64,000 nucleotides of DNA, taken from the NCBI RefSeq assembly GCF_000422925.1, contig NZ_KE383962.1, positions 27,430 to 91,429 of the forward strand, given 5' to 3'. Below the pieces are notes generated by a model that was not told the DNA's origin, searched no databases, and saw nothing but the letters and a program-made list of their open reading frames with translations. The stretch is from Paludibacterium yongneupense DSM 18731 (GTDB taxonomy: Bacteria > Pseudomonadota > Gammaproteobacteria > Burkholderiales > Chromobacteriaceae). A program made the translations under genes and the position numbers. Of the stretch, positions 28,340 through 38,606 are shown piece after piece. Positions within the stretch are counted from its first letter, which is position 1, and the number at the start of each line of letters is the position of its first letter.

Positions 28340-29204
28340 TATCGATTCTTTCCTCGATCAGCTCTGGCTGGTCGACGGTCTTTCCGCCAATACGCTGGCA
28401 GCCTACCGCCGCGATTTGAACAAGCTCGCGCAGCGCCTTGAACAGATGGGCAGCTCGCTGTCCGGGGCCGATGCCAGCACACTGGCCGTCGCGCTTGCCA
28501 GCCGTGAGGATGAGAAGCCGGCGACGCGCGCGCGCTTGCTGAGCGCAGCTCGCCGGTATTATCAATCGTTGTTGCAGCGCGGCGAGCGTGCGGACGACCC
28601 TTGCCTGCGGCTGGCTGCGCCGCGCGGTGCCGCGCGCTTGCCGAAGTCCTTGTCCGAAGCGCATGTCGAGGCTTTGCTGGCGGCCCCCGATTGCTCGACA
28701 CCACTGGGCCTGCGCGATCGTGCGATGTTTGAAGTCCTGTATGCGACCGGCCTGCGGGTGTCCGAGTTGGTCGGCCTCAGTCTTGGGCAGGTGAATCTGG
28801 TCGAAGCCTGGGTGGCCACCGTGGGCAAGGGCAACAAGGAACGTCTGGTGCCGCTGGGAGAAGTTGCGCTCGACTGGGTGCAGCGCTATCTGCGCATGGC
28901 CCGCCCGCTGCTGTTGGCCGGAGCAACCAGCGACGCCCTGTTTGTCACGCAGCAGAAAGGTGCGATGACGCGGCAGATGGCCTGGTATCTGATATCGGGC
29001 TATGCGCGCCGCATCGGGCTGAGCGCGGTCAGCCCGCACACTCTGCGGCATGCCTTTGCCACCCATCTCGTCAATCACGGCGCCGATTTGCGTGTCGTGC
29101 AGCTGCTGCTCGGCCACGCCGATATTTCCACGACCCAGATCTATACCCATGTCGCGCGCGAGCGCCTTAAAAACTTGCACCGTTCGCATCATCCGCGCGG
29201 TTGA
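28323..29204 (+). CDS. xerD: Site-specific tyrosine recombinase XerD
   Basis: With XerC resolves chromosome dimers at dif under FtsK control. The 293-residue protein has a SAM-like core-binding domain (about 5-88) and a catalytic domain with Arg in ATGLRVSEL, Lys in VGKGNKERLVP, HTLRHAFATHL (His, Arg), GHADIS (His) and the nucleophile Tyr in TTQIYTHV. XerD is favoured over XerC by overall similarity and length. It overlaps ogt, so the two are co-expressed. Confidence 0.92.
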   Translation: MNTRDDIDSFLDQLWLVDGLSANTLAAYRRDLNKLAQRLEQMGSSLSGADASTLAVALASREDEKPATRARLLSAARRYYQSLLQRGERADDPCLRLAAPRGAARLPKSLSEAHVEALLAAPDCSTPLGLRDRAMFEVLYATGLRVSELVGLSLGQVNLVEAWVATVGKGNKERLVPLGEVALDWVQRYLRMARPLLLAGATSDALFVTQQKGAMTRQMAWYLISGYARRIGLSAVSPHTLRHAFATHLVNHGADLRVVQLLLGHADISTTQIYTHVARERLKNLHRSHHPRG

Positions 29205-29338
29205 GTGCCTGTCCTTTCTGCGTATTCATTATAATTTCCATTTCGTTAAAATAATACCGTTGTCGTTGATCCGTCGGCAAGAAGCCAATGGCCGGGGAGG
29301 GCTCCCCACCGCGACGACCCTTGCGGAAAGGTGTGAGA

Positions 29339-29893
29339 ATGCGTGAATGGATGGCAGTGCTGATGATGGCGATGCCCGGATGGACACTGGCGGCATCGAT
29401 GGTCGTGAATGGTGATTTTGCAAGCGGCAGTTTCAGCGGCTGGACGCTGTCCGGGAATACGAGTTACAGCGCAGTGTCGCCGGGAAGAGTGTTTGGTCAC
29501 AAGCAATACCTGGCCTTGCTCGGCCCGAGTGGCGGCACCGGCACCCTGGCTCAGCAGCTGAATACCATTCCGGGGCAGCATTACCGGCTGAGCTTCGATC
29601 TGAAGTCGCTACTGGCGGCGCCGACGGAATTTCTGAGCGCAAGCTTCGGTGGTCAGACCGTGTTTCAACGTCATGATGCGGCCTTCGGCTGGGAGCATTT
29701 CAGTTTCGATGTCGAGTCCATGGGGGCACAGAGTCTGCTCAGCTTCACCTACCGCGACGACCCCGGGTTTTTCCATTTGGCCAATATCAGCGTCACGCCG
29801 GTACCGGAACCCGAAGCGGCGGTACTGCTCGGCCTCGGGCTGGCCGGCGCCTTGCTGGCCCGTCGTCGTAAAGGACGCATCATGGCCGGGTGA
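29339..29893 (+). CDS. PEP-CTERM secreted protein, copy 1
   Basis: A 184-residue exported protein with an N-terminal signal peptide (MREWMAVLMMAMPGWTLAA) and a PEP-CTERM tail: VPEPEAAVLLGLGLAGALLA followed by RRRK. In this family an exosortase cleaves the tail and the protein usually goes to the outer surface or exopolysaccharide matrix. The body starts MVVNGDFASGSFSGWTLSG, a beta-rich fold resembling carbohydrate-binding modules. ATG 29339 is chosen because it directly starts the signal peptide; an earlier frame opening at 29288 would add an Arg-rich leader. Paralogue of the next gene; no exosortase in the window. Confidence 0.85.
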   Translation: MREWMAVLMMAMPGWTLAASMVVNGDFASGSFSGWTLSGNTSYSAVSPGRVFGHKQYLALLGPSGGTGTLAQQLNTIPGQHYRLSFDLKSLLAAPTEFLSASFGGQTVFQRHDAAFGWEHFSFDVESMGAQSLLSFTYRDDPGFFHLANISVTPVPEPEAAVLLGLGLAGALLARRRKGRIMAG

Positions 29894-30011
29894 GCCGACG
29901 ATTTACTACTTTTTCCTTATGTCGCTTGTTGTTGTTATTAAATATAATTGCATAGCATGTGAGCACGTTTTGTGAGCACGGCATACAGTCAAATCGGCAT
30001 GAGGAAATTCC

Positions 30012-30572
30012 ATGAAAAAATTAACGGCAGTACTGGCATTCGTGGCGATGGCATCTTCCTCGATTGCCATGGCGACCAATCTAGTCGTGAACGGTAATTT
30101 CTCCAACGGCACCTTCTCCGGCTGGAGCCACACCGGCGATACCAGCTACGACTACATAAGCAGCGACCTTCTGAATGGAACGTTGGTGCACAGTGCTGCG
30201 TTAGGCCCGGTCGGCGACAGCGGAACGCTGTCGCAGGTTCTGGCGACGACCGTCGGGCAGGCCTATTCCATCAGCTTTGAATGGAAGGCGGATGGCGGGG
30301 ACGGAAGCTCCTACCTGCGAGCGCTGTTCGGCAATAACAGCGTATTCAGTACGACGAGCACCAATCAGGGCTGGACGCTGGCGACGGTGAGCGGAGTTGC
30401 CACCGCACCTTCCACCGTGCTCCAGTTCAACTACCGCAACGATCCAAGCTACTACCAACTGACCGATATCTCGGTTTCGGCGGTTCCCGAACCCGAAAGT
30501 TATGCTTTGCTGGGGCTGGGATTGACCGGTGTTCTGCTGGCCCGGCGCCGCAGAGTGGCAGCCGCCGTCTGA
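30012..30572 (+). CDS. PEP-CTERM secreted protein, copy 2
   Basis: A 186-residue paralogue of the preceding gene: signal peptide to about residue 21 (ending IAMA), body beginning LVVNGNFSNGTFSGWSHTG, and C-terminal VPEPESYALLGLGLTGVLLA plus RRRR. Shared features are the NG(D/N)F-SG(T/S)FSGW opening, the central GTL(A/S)Q motif and FxYR(D/N)DP before the tail. A TATAAT lies at 29943-29948, about 65 bases upstream, so it probably has its own promoter. A strong terminator follows. Confidence 0.88.
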   Translation: MKKLTAVLAFVAMASSSIAMATNLVVNGNFSNGTFSGWSHTGDTSYDYISSDLLNGTLVHSAALGPVGDSGTLSQVLATTVGQAYSISFEWKADGGDGSSYLRALFGNNSVFSTTSTNQGWTLATVSGVATAPSTVLQFNYRNDPSYYQLTDISVSAVPEPESYALLGLGLTGVLLARRRRVAAAV

Positions 30573-30592
30573 AATCGTCCCGCGACGGCTCC

Positions 30593-30626
30593 GCCGCTCC
30601 GGCCTTCGGCCCGAGCGGCGTTTTTT
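30593..30626 (+). terminator. Intrinsic terminator of the PEP-CTERM gene
   Basis: GCCGCTC (30593-30599) pairs with GAGCGGC (30613-30619), with an inner GGCC/GGCC stem closing on TTC, then G and TTTTTT (30621-30626). Confidence 0.88.
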
Positions 30627-30640
30627 CTGGGGCGCCCGGC

Positions 30641-30674
30641 AATAAAAAGCCCGCCAGGTGATCGCTGGCGGGCG
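30641..30674 (-). terminator. Intrinsic terminator of clpS-clpA
   Basis: On the minus strand CCCGCCAG and CTGGCGGG form an 8-bp stem followed by CTTTTTATT. It lies back to back with the plus-strand terminator of the PEP-CTERM gene. Confidence 0.85.
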
Positions 30675-30688
30675 GTTTGCGGCGTGTT

Positions 30689-32962
30689 TCAGAGGGCTGC
30701 GGTGGCGATTTCCTTCTCGGCGAACTCGAGTGTCACCTTGCCGTCGACGACGGTGACCGTCACTTCGCCGCCATCGCTCAGACGACCGAACAGCAACTCG
30801 TCCGCGAGGGCTTTGCGGATGGTGTCCTGAATCAGACGTGCCATCGGGCGGGCGCCCATCAGGGGGTCGAAGCCATTCTTCGCCAGGAACGCGCGCAGCT
30901 CGTCGGTAAAGTGCGTTTCAACCCGTTTTTCCGACAGCTGCTGCTCGAGCTGCATCAGGAATTTGTCGACAACCTGAATGATGACTTTTTCGTCGAGCAT
31001 GTCGAAGGGAATGATCGCGTCCAGGCGGTTGCGGAACTCGGGGCTGAACTGGCGCTTGATGGCGCCCATCTCGTCCCCGTTCTGCCGACTGTTGGTAAAG
31101 CCCAGGCTCGGCTTGGCCAGCGATTCGGCACCGGCGTTGGTGGTCATGATGATCACCACGTTGCGGAAGTCCGCCTTGCGCCCGTTGTTGTCCGTCAGCG
31201 TTCCATGATCCATCACCTGCAGCAGCACATTGTAGATGTCCGGGTGGGCTTTCTCGATTTCATCGAGCAGCAATACCGCGTACGGGTGCTTGGTGATGGC
31301 CTCGGTCATCTGGCCGCCCTGTTCGAAGCCGACATAGCCGGGGGGTGCACCGATCAGGCGTGACACGGCGTGCCGTTCCATATACTCGGACATGTCGAAG
31401 CGTATCAACTCGACTCCGAGGGCATAGGCGAGCTGGCGCGCGACTTCGGTCTTGCCGACCCCGGTCGGACCGGAGAACAGGAAGGAACCGATCGGTTTCT
31501 GCGGGTTGCCCAAACCCGAGCGCGACATCTTGATCGCCGTCGCCAGCGCGTCGATGGCCTTGTCCTGGCCGAATACGACGCTCTTGAGGTCTCGATCAAG
31601 CTTGCGCAGCACATTGCGATCGTCGCTGGAAACCGTCTTGGGCGGGATCCGGGCGATCTTGGCGACGATGTCTTCGATCTCGGACTTGTTGATCACTTTT
31701 TTCTGCCGTGACTTGGGCAGGATCTTCTGTGCCGCGCCAGCCTCGTCGATCACGTCGATCGCCTTGTCCGGCAGATGCCGGTCGTTGATGTAACGTGCCG
31801 ACAGCTCGGCCGCCGTGGTCAGCGCTCCGACCGTATAGCGTACACCGTGGTGCGATTCGAAGCGCGACTTCAGACCCTTGAGTATCTCGATCGTCTGTTC
31901 GACGGTCGGTTCGGCGATGTCGATCTTCTGGAAGCGCCTGGAGAGCGCATTGTCCTTTTCGAAGATGCCGCGGTATTCGTTGTAGGTGGTTGCTCCGATG
32001 CAACGCAGGCTGCCGTTGGAGAGCGCAGGCTTGAGCAGATTGGACGCATCCAGCGTGCCGCCCGATGCGGCGCCTGCACCGATCAAGGTGTGGATCTCGT
32101 CGATGAACAGAATGGCGTGTGGATCGTCGGTCAACTGCTTGATGACCGCCTTCAGACGCTGTTCGAAATCACCCCGGTACTTGGTGCCGGCGAGCAGGGC
32201 TCCCATGTCCAGGGCGTAGACCGTGGCCTGGGAGAGGACTTCCGGAACCTCGTTGTTGACGATGCGCCGCGCGAGCCCTTCCGCGATGGCTGTCTTGCCG
32301 ACGCCGGCCTCACCCACGAGCAGCGGGTTGTTCTTGCGTCGACGGCACAGGATCTGCACGGTGCGCTCCAGCTCGTGCTCGCGTCCGATCAATGGATCGA
32401 TCTTACCTTCGCGCGCCAGCGCATTGAGGTTCTGAGTGTAGTTTTCCAACGCACCTCCTGCCGTGGCATTTTGCTCTTCACCTTCGCTCTCGCCCTGTTC
32501 GCGCGGTTCGCTCGGTTGTTGCGGCTGCCGCTGCTTGGTGATTCCGTGCGAAATGAAATTCACCACATCAAGTCGGGAAATTCCCTGCTGATGCAGGTAA
32601 TAAACCGCGTGCGAATCCTTTTCGCCGAAAATAGCAACCAGAATATTGGCTCCGGTGACTTCTTTCTTGCCCGAGGACTGCACGTGCAGGATCGCGCGCT
32701 GTATCACGCGCTGGAATCCCAGCGTAGGCTGTGTCTCCACTTCGCCTTCGCCGGGGACGGTCGGCGTATGTTCGTCAATGAAATCCGTCAGCTGTTTCTT
32801 GAGCTGATCCAGATTGGCACCGCATGCGCGCAGCACATCGGCTGCGGACGGGTTGTCAATCATCGCCAACAGCAGGTGCTCAACGCTGATGAACTCGTGC
32901 CGTTTCCGCCTGGCGTCCATAAACGCCATGTGCAGGCTTACTTCAAGCTCTTGGGCAATCAT
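30689..32962 (-). CDS. clpA: ATP-dependent Clp protease ATPase subunit ClpA
   Basis: A hexameric AAA+ unfoldase that feeds substrates to ClpP. The 757-residue protein (E. coli 758) has an N-domain (about 1-145), a charged linker rich in Gln, Glu and Ser, D1 with GEAGVGKTA and [10 protein letters not shown], and D2 with [20 protein letters not shown] and the ClpP-binding loop nearby. Start: ATG 32962 shares a base with the clpS stop (TGATG). No clpP is in the window. Confidence 0.97.
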   Translation of the reverse strand: MIAQELEVSLHMAFMDARRKRHEFISVEHLLLAMIDNPSAADVLRACGANLDQLKKQLTDFIDEHTPTVPGEGEVETQPTLGFQRVIQRAILHVQSSGKKEVTGANILVAIFGEKDSHAVYYLHQQGISRLDVVNFISHGITKQRQPQQPSEPREQGESEGEEQNATAGGALENYTQNLNALAREGKIDPLIGREHELERTVQILCRRRKNNPLLVGEAGVGKTAIAEGLARRIVNNEVPEVLSQATVYALDMGALLAGTKYRGDFEQRLKAVIKQLTDDPHAILFIDEIHTLIGAGAASGGTLDASNLLKPALSNGSLRCIGATTYNEYRGIFEKDNALSRRFQKIDIAEPTVEQTIEILKGLKSRFESHHGVRYTVGALTTAAELSARYINDRHLPDKAIDVIDEAGAAQKILPKSRQKKVINKSEIEDIVAKIARIPPKTVSSDDRNVLRKLDRDLKSVVFGQDKAIDALATAIKMSRSGLGNPQKPIGSFLFSGPTGVGKTEVARQLAYALGVELIRFDMSEYMERHAVSRLIGAPPGYVGFEQGGQMTEAITKHPYAVLLLDEIEKAHPDIYNVLLQVMDHGTLTDNNGRKADFRNVVIIMTTNAGAESLAKPSLGFTNSRQNGDEMGAIKRQFSPEFRNRLDAIIPFDMLDEKVIIQVVDKFLMQLEQQLSEKRVETHFTDELRAFLAKNGFDPLMGARPMARLIQDTIRKALADELLFGRLSDGGEVTVTVVDGKVTLEFAEKEIATAAL

Positions 32963-33270
32963 CAGTTTTCCTCCATCACGCACTGGAGCGGATGCTGGTG
33001 CGCTTTCGCATAGTGCAACACCTGCTCAACCTTTGTTGCAGCCACATCTTTGGTATAAACACCACACACACCGTGGCCATGCGTGTGTACCTGAAGCATG
33101 ATACGGGTCGCCTGTTCGCGGTCTTTGCGGAAAAAACGTTGCAAAATATCGACCACAAATTCCATTGGCGTAAAATCGTCGTTCAATAACAAGACTTTAT
33201 ACAGGGGAGGCAGCGTGGGCCTGACCCGCGACGCCTCCAGAAGGGCGTCATCCTTGTGCTGCGTTGACAT
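32962..33270 (-). CDS. clpS: Clp protease adaptor ClpS
   Basis: Binds the ClpA N-domain and delivers N-end-rule substrates. The 102-residue protein has the N-degron pocket motif [17 protein letters not shown] and then [28 protein letters not shown] at 33294 is in frame but has no ribosome-binding site; ATG 33270 gives the length usual in betaproteobacteria. Translationally coupled to clpA. Confidence 0.95.
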   Translation of the reverse strand: MSTQHKDDALLEASRVRPTLPPLYKVLLLNDDFTPMEFVVDILQRFFRKDREQATRIMLQVHTHGHGVCGVYTKDVAATKVEQVLHYAKAHQHPLQCVMEEN

Positions 33271-33356
33271 GTCGTCTTTCAGGAGACCGCTCACTACTTT
33301 AATTTTGGTTCCGACAGGATTTTTTTCAAGTGCCTAAAAATCTTTTACCTTATGGC

Positions 33357-33385
33357 TTGACGATTGCACAAGGGTTGCGTAGAAA
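33357..33385 (+). promoter_or_regulatory. Candidate cold-shock gene promoter
   Basis: TTGACG (33357-33362) and TAGAAA (33380-33385) are 17 bases apart. Initiation near 33392 would leave a leader of about 110 bases before the csp ATG. Long structured leaders are typical of cold-induced csp mRNAs. Confidence 0.4.
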
Positions 33386-33501
33386 TGCAGGAAGGTGCTT
33401 AGCTTAATTGATTTGCATGGGATTCGGGCACGCGTCCGAATCCGTTAAGCTTTAGTTGTTCGGCCTCACCCGCCTGTTTATGCATACTGCAAGGATGTAA
33501 A

Positions 33502-33708
33502 ATGGCAACTGGTACCGTCAAATGGTTTAACGACGCTAAGGGCTTTGGCTTCATTACCCCGGATGAAGGTGGTGAAGATCTGTTCGCTCATTTTTCGGCC
33601 ATCAATATGTCGGGCTTCAAGACCCTGAAAGAAGGGCAACGTGTAAACTTCGACATCGTGAACGGCCCGAAGGGCAAACAAGCGTCCAACATCCAGTCCG
33701 CTGCCTGA
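33502..33708 (+). CDS. Cold-shock domain protein (CspA family)
   Basis: A 68-residue single CSD protein that binds single-stranded nucleic acid. RNP1 is KGFGFITPD and RNP2 is LFAHFSAI, following the usual [12 protein letters not shown] start. AAGGATG supplies the ribosome-binding site. Which csp paralogue it is cannot be told from the sequence alone; constitutive and cold-induced members look alike. Confidence 0.96.
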   Translation: MATGTVKWFNDAKGFGFITPDEGGEDLFAHFSAINMSGFKTLKEGQRVNFDIVNGPKGKQASNIQSAA

Positions 33709-33761
33709 TCGTCGGATCCGTTCCGCGACCCGATCACACCGGCAGCCTGGATGATTCAAAG

Positions 33762-33787
33762 AACCCGCCATCGGCGGGTTTTTTTAT
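33762..33787 (+). terminator. Intrinsic terminator of the csp gene
   Basis: ACCCGCC (33763-33769) pairs with GGCGGGT over a three-base loop, followed by a run of seven or more T. Confidence 0.92.
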
Positions 33788-33986
33788 TCCGCCGCACCTG
33801 CCTTCGATTCAGTATCGCACATTGTCCACCCGCTTACGCGGCGAGAATCCGCTTTTATTGTCCCCATGCGCAAGAGGGCGGCCGCCATTGCCTGCGACCG
33901 CGCCGGCTTGACCCCTGCAAGGCCCGCCCGTACAACGATTGCAGCGTGGGTGCTGTACCCATGCCGCTTCGAATGGAGGACTCGTC

Positions 33987-34178
33987 ATGTTGCGAACTCG
34001 TGTGACCATCGCCGCCCTGTGCCTGCTGGCGGCAGACGGCGCGGCCGCCGGCAACGGCTACGGCTATTGTCGCGATCAAGTCAGGGCGGCTCACGGCTAT
34101 GCCAATGCCTCTGCTTTGGAAAAAGCGGTGCTGGATGCCAAATACATGGGGGAAATAGCGTTGTGCATGGCCGGCTGA
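33987..34178 (+). CDS. Small secreted protein of unknown function (63 residues)
   Basis: The ORF starts at ATG 33987, preceded by a good GGAGGA at 33975-33980 region. A signal peptide is clear (MLRTRVTIAALCLLAADGAAA), leaving a mature peptide of about 42 residues with two cysteines, one in YGYCRDQVRAAHGYAN and one in IALCMAG near the C-terminus, which could form a disulfide in the periplasm. I do not recognise the family. The reading frame is open upstream, but the added residues have no signal-peptide character. Confidence 0.6.
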   Translation: MLRTRVTIAALCLLAADGAAAGNGYGYCRDQVRAAHGYANASALEKAVLDAKYMGEIALCMAG

Positions 34179-34190
34179 TCGCAGCCAGAG

Positions 34191-34214
34191 GGGCCGCGCG
34201 CGAGCGCGGCCCCG
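34191..34214. other. GC-rich hairpin between the 63-residue gene and icd
   Basis: GGGGCCGCGC and GCGCGGCCCC form a perfect 10-bp stem closed by a GCGA tetraloop (GNRA type). It sits between convergent genes and no T-run follows on either strand. Confidence 0.5.
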
Positions 34215-34223
34215 GGGGGAGGC

Positions 34224-35471
<1,248 letters not shown>

Positions 35472-35685
35472 GCCTACTCCATCATTGTCAGTCGGTTTTC
35501 GAGTCTCATCGGCAAAGCATAGTGCCTGGGCGGACTGCGCGAGGGTTGGTGCGGGCGGCACCGTGATGCTGCGGCCCTGTCGATCCGGGGCCTTCCCGAC
35601 GACAGACCGCCAGTGTGGCCGCGGCGCGTGCCGTGGCTGCACATCCTTGTTATTATCATGTAATTCCCCTGTAACCGCCAGACCA

Positions 35686-36294
35686 ATGCCCGAGCTCATT
35701 CTGTTCAACAAACCCTACGGGGTGATTTGCCAATTCTCAGGCAACGAATTGCGGCCGACTCTGAAAGATCATATTGATGCGCAAGGCTTTTATCCAGCCG
35801 GGCGGCTCGATACCGACAGCGAAGGCCTGCTGCTGCTGACCGATGACGGCGGCTTGCAGCACCGCATCGCCGACCCGCGCTGGAAGCTGCCCAAGACCTA
35901 CTGGGTCCAGGTCGAGGGCCTGGCGAGCGACGAGCAGCTGGAGCGCCTGCGCCAGGGCGTTGACCTTGGCGATTTCATAACGCGTCCGGCGCTGGCGGAG
36001 CGTATGCCATCTCCCGATGTGTGGCCGCGGCAGCCGCCGGTGCGCTTTCGCAAGACCGTCCCCGACGGCTGGCTTTCCTTGACGATACGCGAAGGAAAAA
36101 ACCGGCAGGTGCGGCGCATGACGGCCAAAGTCGGCTTGCCGACCTTGCGGCTCGTGCGCGCGGCGATCGGGCCGTGGTCTCTCGACGGGCTGGAGCCAGG
36201 GCAGTGGCGGCGGCTGAGTATTGAGCTTGCGGATTTGCCGCGAGTCGATCATGCTGACGGCATGGCTGGGCGCCGAGGCCGCCGATCTTCCTGA
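35686..36294 (+). CDS. rluE: 23S rRNA pseudouridine synthase RluE
   Basis: Isomerises a single uridine (U2457 in E. coli numbering) in 23S rRNA. The 202-residue protein begins [19 protein letters not shown], has the catalytic Asp in [14 protein letters not shown] and the family motif [21 protein letters not shown]. It lacks an S4 domain, which fits RluE better than RluB or RluF. The neighbourhood icd / rluE resembles that of enterobacteria. It lies 27 bases upstream of aceK. Confidence 0.92.
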   Translation: MPELILFNKPYGVICQFSGNELRPTLKDHIDAQGFYPAGRLDTDSEGLLLLTDDGGLQHRIADPRWKLPKTYWVQVEGLASDEQLERLRQGVDLGDFITRPALAERMPSPDVWPRQPPVRFRKTVPDGWLSLTIREGKNRQVRRMTAKVGLPTLRLVRAAIGPWSLDGLEPGQWRRLSIELADLPRVDHADGMAGRRGRRSS

Positions 36295-36321
36295 CACGTC
36301 GGGCGCCCTTGCGGGGGCGCT

Positions 36322-38079
36322 ATGGAGATTCCCGAGTACTACAACCCTGTGGCGCGCGACATCGCCCAAGCGTTGATAGATGGCTTCGACAAGCATTATC
36401 GCCTGTTTCGCGATTGCAATCGGCGCGCGAAGGATCTGTTCGAGTCCGGCGACTGGCAGGGTATCCAGCAGTCGATACGCGACCGCATCCAGTTCTACGA
36501 CGACCGGGTGGCGGAGACGGTTGGGCGCCTGCTCAAGGAGTTCCACGCCGAGTTGCTGGACGATGAGATCTGGCAGCAGGCGAAGCTCTATTACATCGGC
36601 CTGCTGACCAACCACAAGCAACCCGAACTGGCCGAGACTTTCTTCAATTCGGTCTTTACCCGCATCCTGCACCGCGACTATTTCAACAACGATTTCATCT
36701 TTCTGCGTCCCGCGATCTCGACCGAGTATATCGAGTCCAATCCGCCGTCCTACCGCAGCTACTACCCGCAGGGCGGAGTCCGCCACGTCATCGGCCGCAT
36801 CATCGCCGATTTCGGCTGGTGTCGGCCGTTCGCAAACCTGCGTCGCGACCTGGCTCTGGTGCTGCGCACCTGTCGTGACCATTTCGGCGGCAGCTGGCCG
36901 CGCATCGAAGCCAATTTCCAGGTTCAGGTGCTGGCCTCGGCGTTCTATCGCAACAAGACCGGTTATATCTTTGGCAAAGTGATCAATGGCGGGCTGCAAT
37001 ACCCGTTTGCAATCCCGGTCCTGCACGATGCGAAGGGGGGCTTGTATCTGGACACCATTCTGCTCGAACCGTGGCGGATAGGCGTGCTGTTTTCGTTCAG
37101 CCGCGCCTATTTTCTGGTCGATATGGAGGTTCCTTCCGGCTATGTCCAGTTCTTGCGCTCCATGCTGCCGACCAAGAGCAAGGGCGAGTTGTACACCATG
37201 CTGGGCTTGCAGAAGCAGGGCAAGAATATCTTCTACCGCGATCTGATCCACCACCTGCAGCACTCCAACGACCGTTTCATCGTCGCGCCCGGCATTCGCG
37301 GTCTGGTGATGCTGGTGTTTACGCTGCCGTCCTATCCCTATGTGTTCAAATTGATCAAGGATGTGTTCGGAGTCAGCAAGGAGGTCGATCACGACACCGT
37401 GCGTGCGAAGTATCGCCTGGTGAAACGGCACGATCGCGTGGGACGCATGGCCGATACGCTGGAGTTTTCCAATGTCGCCTTTCCGCGCGAGCGCTTCACT
37501 GCCGAATTGCTGGATGAACTGCGAAGGCTGGCGCCGTCGATGATTGAGGAGGGCGAAGACAGCATCGTCATCCGCCACGTCTACATCGAGAGGCGAATGA
37601 AGCCGCTCAATCTATTTCTGCAGACGGCGAGTCCGGAAGAAAAAGAAGCGGTGGTTCGCGACTATGGAAATGCGATCCGTGAGCTCGCGTGTGCCAATAT
37701 TTTCCCCGGTGACATGTTATTTAAGAATTTTGGTGTAACAAGGTATGGCAGAGTAATATTTTACGATTATGACGAAATCGAATATATGACCGACTGCCAG
37801 TTCCGGCAGATTCCGATCGCGCCGACACCGGAGATGGAGATGTCGGGGGAAGTCTGGTACCCGATTGCGCGCAACGATGTGTTCCCTGAGGAGTTTGCCA
37901 CCTTCCTGCTGGGGGATCCCGACGTGCGGCGGATTTTCATGCGCTATCACAGCGATCTGCTGCACGCCGAGTTCTGGCGCCAGAAGCAGCTCAGCATACG
38001 CGCGGGGGTGATCGAGGACTTCTATCCCTACCCCGAAGCGATGCGTTTCAGCTTGCGCTATCCCGAGCGCTACGGATGA
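36322..38079 (+). CDS. aceK: Isocitrate dehydrogenase kinase/phosphatase AceK
   Basis: Reversibly phosphorylates Icd at its active-site Ser, switching flux between the TCA cycle and the glyoxylate shunt. The 585-residue protein (E. coli 578) has an N-terminal regulatory half and a kinase-like C-terminal half with the ATP loop APGIRGLVMLVFTLPSYPYVFK and the catalytic/metal segment FPGDMLFKNFGVTRYGRVIFYDYDEI. The stretch coding for that catalytic segment (about 37690-37790) is unusually AT-rich with rare codons. aceA and aceB are not adjacent. Confidence 0.95.
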   Translation: MEIPEYYNPVARDIAQALIDGFDKHYRLFRDCNRRAKDLFESGDWQGIQQSIRDRIQFYDDRVAETVGRLLKEFHAELLDDEIWQQAKLYYIGLLTNHKQPELAETFFNSVFTRILHRDYFNNDFIFLRPAISTEYIESNPPSYRSYYPQGGVRHVIGRIIADFGWCRPFANLRRDLALVLRTCRDHFGGSWPRIEANFQVQVLASAFYRNKTGYIFGKVINGGLQYPFAIPVLHDAKGGLYLDTILLEPWRIGVLFSFSRAYFLVDMEVPSGYVQFLRSMLPTKSKGELYTMLGLQKQGKNIFYRDLIHHLQHSNDRFIVAPGIRGLVMLVFTLPSYPYVFKLIKDVFGVSKEVDHDTVRAKYRLVKRHDRVGRMADTLEFSNVAFPRERFTAELLDELRRLAPSMIEEGEDSIVIRHVYIERRMKPLNLFLQTASPEEKEAVVRDYGNAIRELACANIFPGDMLFKNFGVTRYGRVIFYDYDEIEYMTDCQFRQIPIAPTPEMEMSGEVWYPIARNDVFPEEFATFLLGDPDVRRIFMRYHSDLLHAEFWRQKQLSIRAGVIEDFYPYPEAMRFSLRYPERYG

Positions 38080-38088
38080 GAAAGGGGC

Positions 38089-38111
38089 GGGGAGAGAGCG
38101 GGCTTCTCCCC
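38089..38111. other. GC-rich hairpin between aceK and the 141-residue gene
   Basis: GGGGAGA and TCTCCCC form a 7-bp stem with a 9-base loop between convergent genes; no T-run follows. Confidence 0.35.
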
Positions 38112-38121
38112 CCGGAAAGGG

Positions 38122-38547
38122 TCATTCGACGCTGAAGTCACATGGGAGGATGTCGAAAAACGCTACCGGGCCCGCGCTGGTCAGGCCGACATGGAAGCAG
38201 CAGTCCATGGCAACAGGAGAGTCCGGCGTTTCCGCCGCGCGGATGATCTCGAATAGAACTTCCACTTCCTTGAACTTCTTGTTGATTTTTACATCCTGAC
38301 GCAGCCAGTCCAGAATCGCCTCGCGTTGCGGATGCTCGCCTTCCACGGTGAGAGTGGACTGCGGGCAGGAGACCAGGTTGATGGCCGGTGGAATGCCTAT
38401 GCCCCTTGCCTTCAGCTGTCGACGAACCAATTCGTCGAAAATGCTCAGATGGCGCTTGGCGCGGCGGCGGAAGCTCTCCAGAGAGACCGTGCCGGCGTGA
38501 TCGCTCGGACCGAAGTAGCGTGTCAGGGCATGACTTGCTTGCTGCAT
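38122..38547 (-). CDS. Protein of unknown function (141 residues)
   Basis: A very good ribosome-binding site (AGGAGG, five bases from ATG 38547) and neighbour-like codon use support a real gene. The protein starts MQQASHALTRYFGPSDHAG, has no signal peptide or membrane segment, and is a mixed alpha/beta sequence with an Arg-rich region (SFRRRAKRHL) near residue 28 and cysteines in LVSCPQS, DCCFHVG and ILPCDF. I do not recognise a domain. It lies downstream of mutS on the same strand, with a 59-base gap. Confidence 0.7.
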   Translation of the reverse strand: MQQASHALTRYFGPSDHAGTVSLESFRRRAKRHLSIFDELVRRQLKARGIGIPPAINLVSCPQSTLTVEGEHPQREAILDWLRQDVKINKKFKEVEVLFEIIRAAETPDSPVAMDCCFHVGLTSAGPVAFFDILPCDFSVE

Positions 38548-38606
38548 TACCGCCTCCTCTGCTGAAACAAAAACTTAGTCTAGGCCAATACCAAAACAAT
38601 ACCACC

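Noticed and set aside
35737-37578. 613-codon minus-strand open frame
   Set aside because: Antisense to rluE and aceK, both with conserved catalytic motifs.
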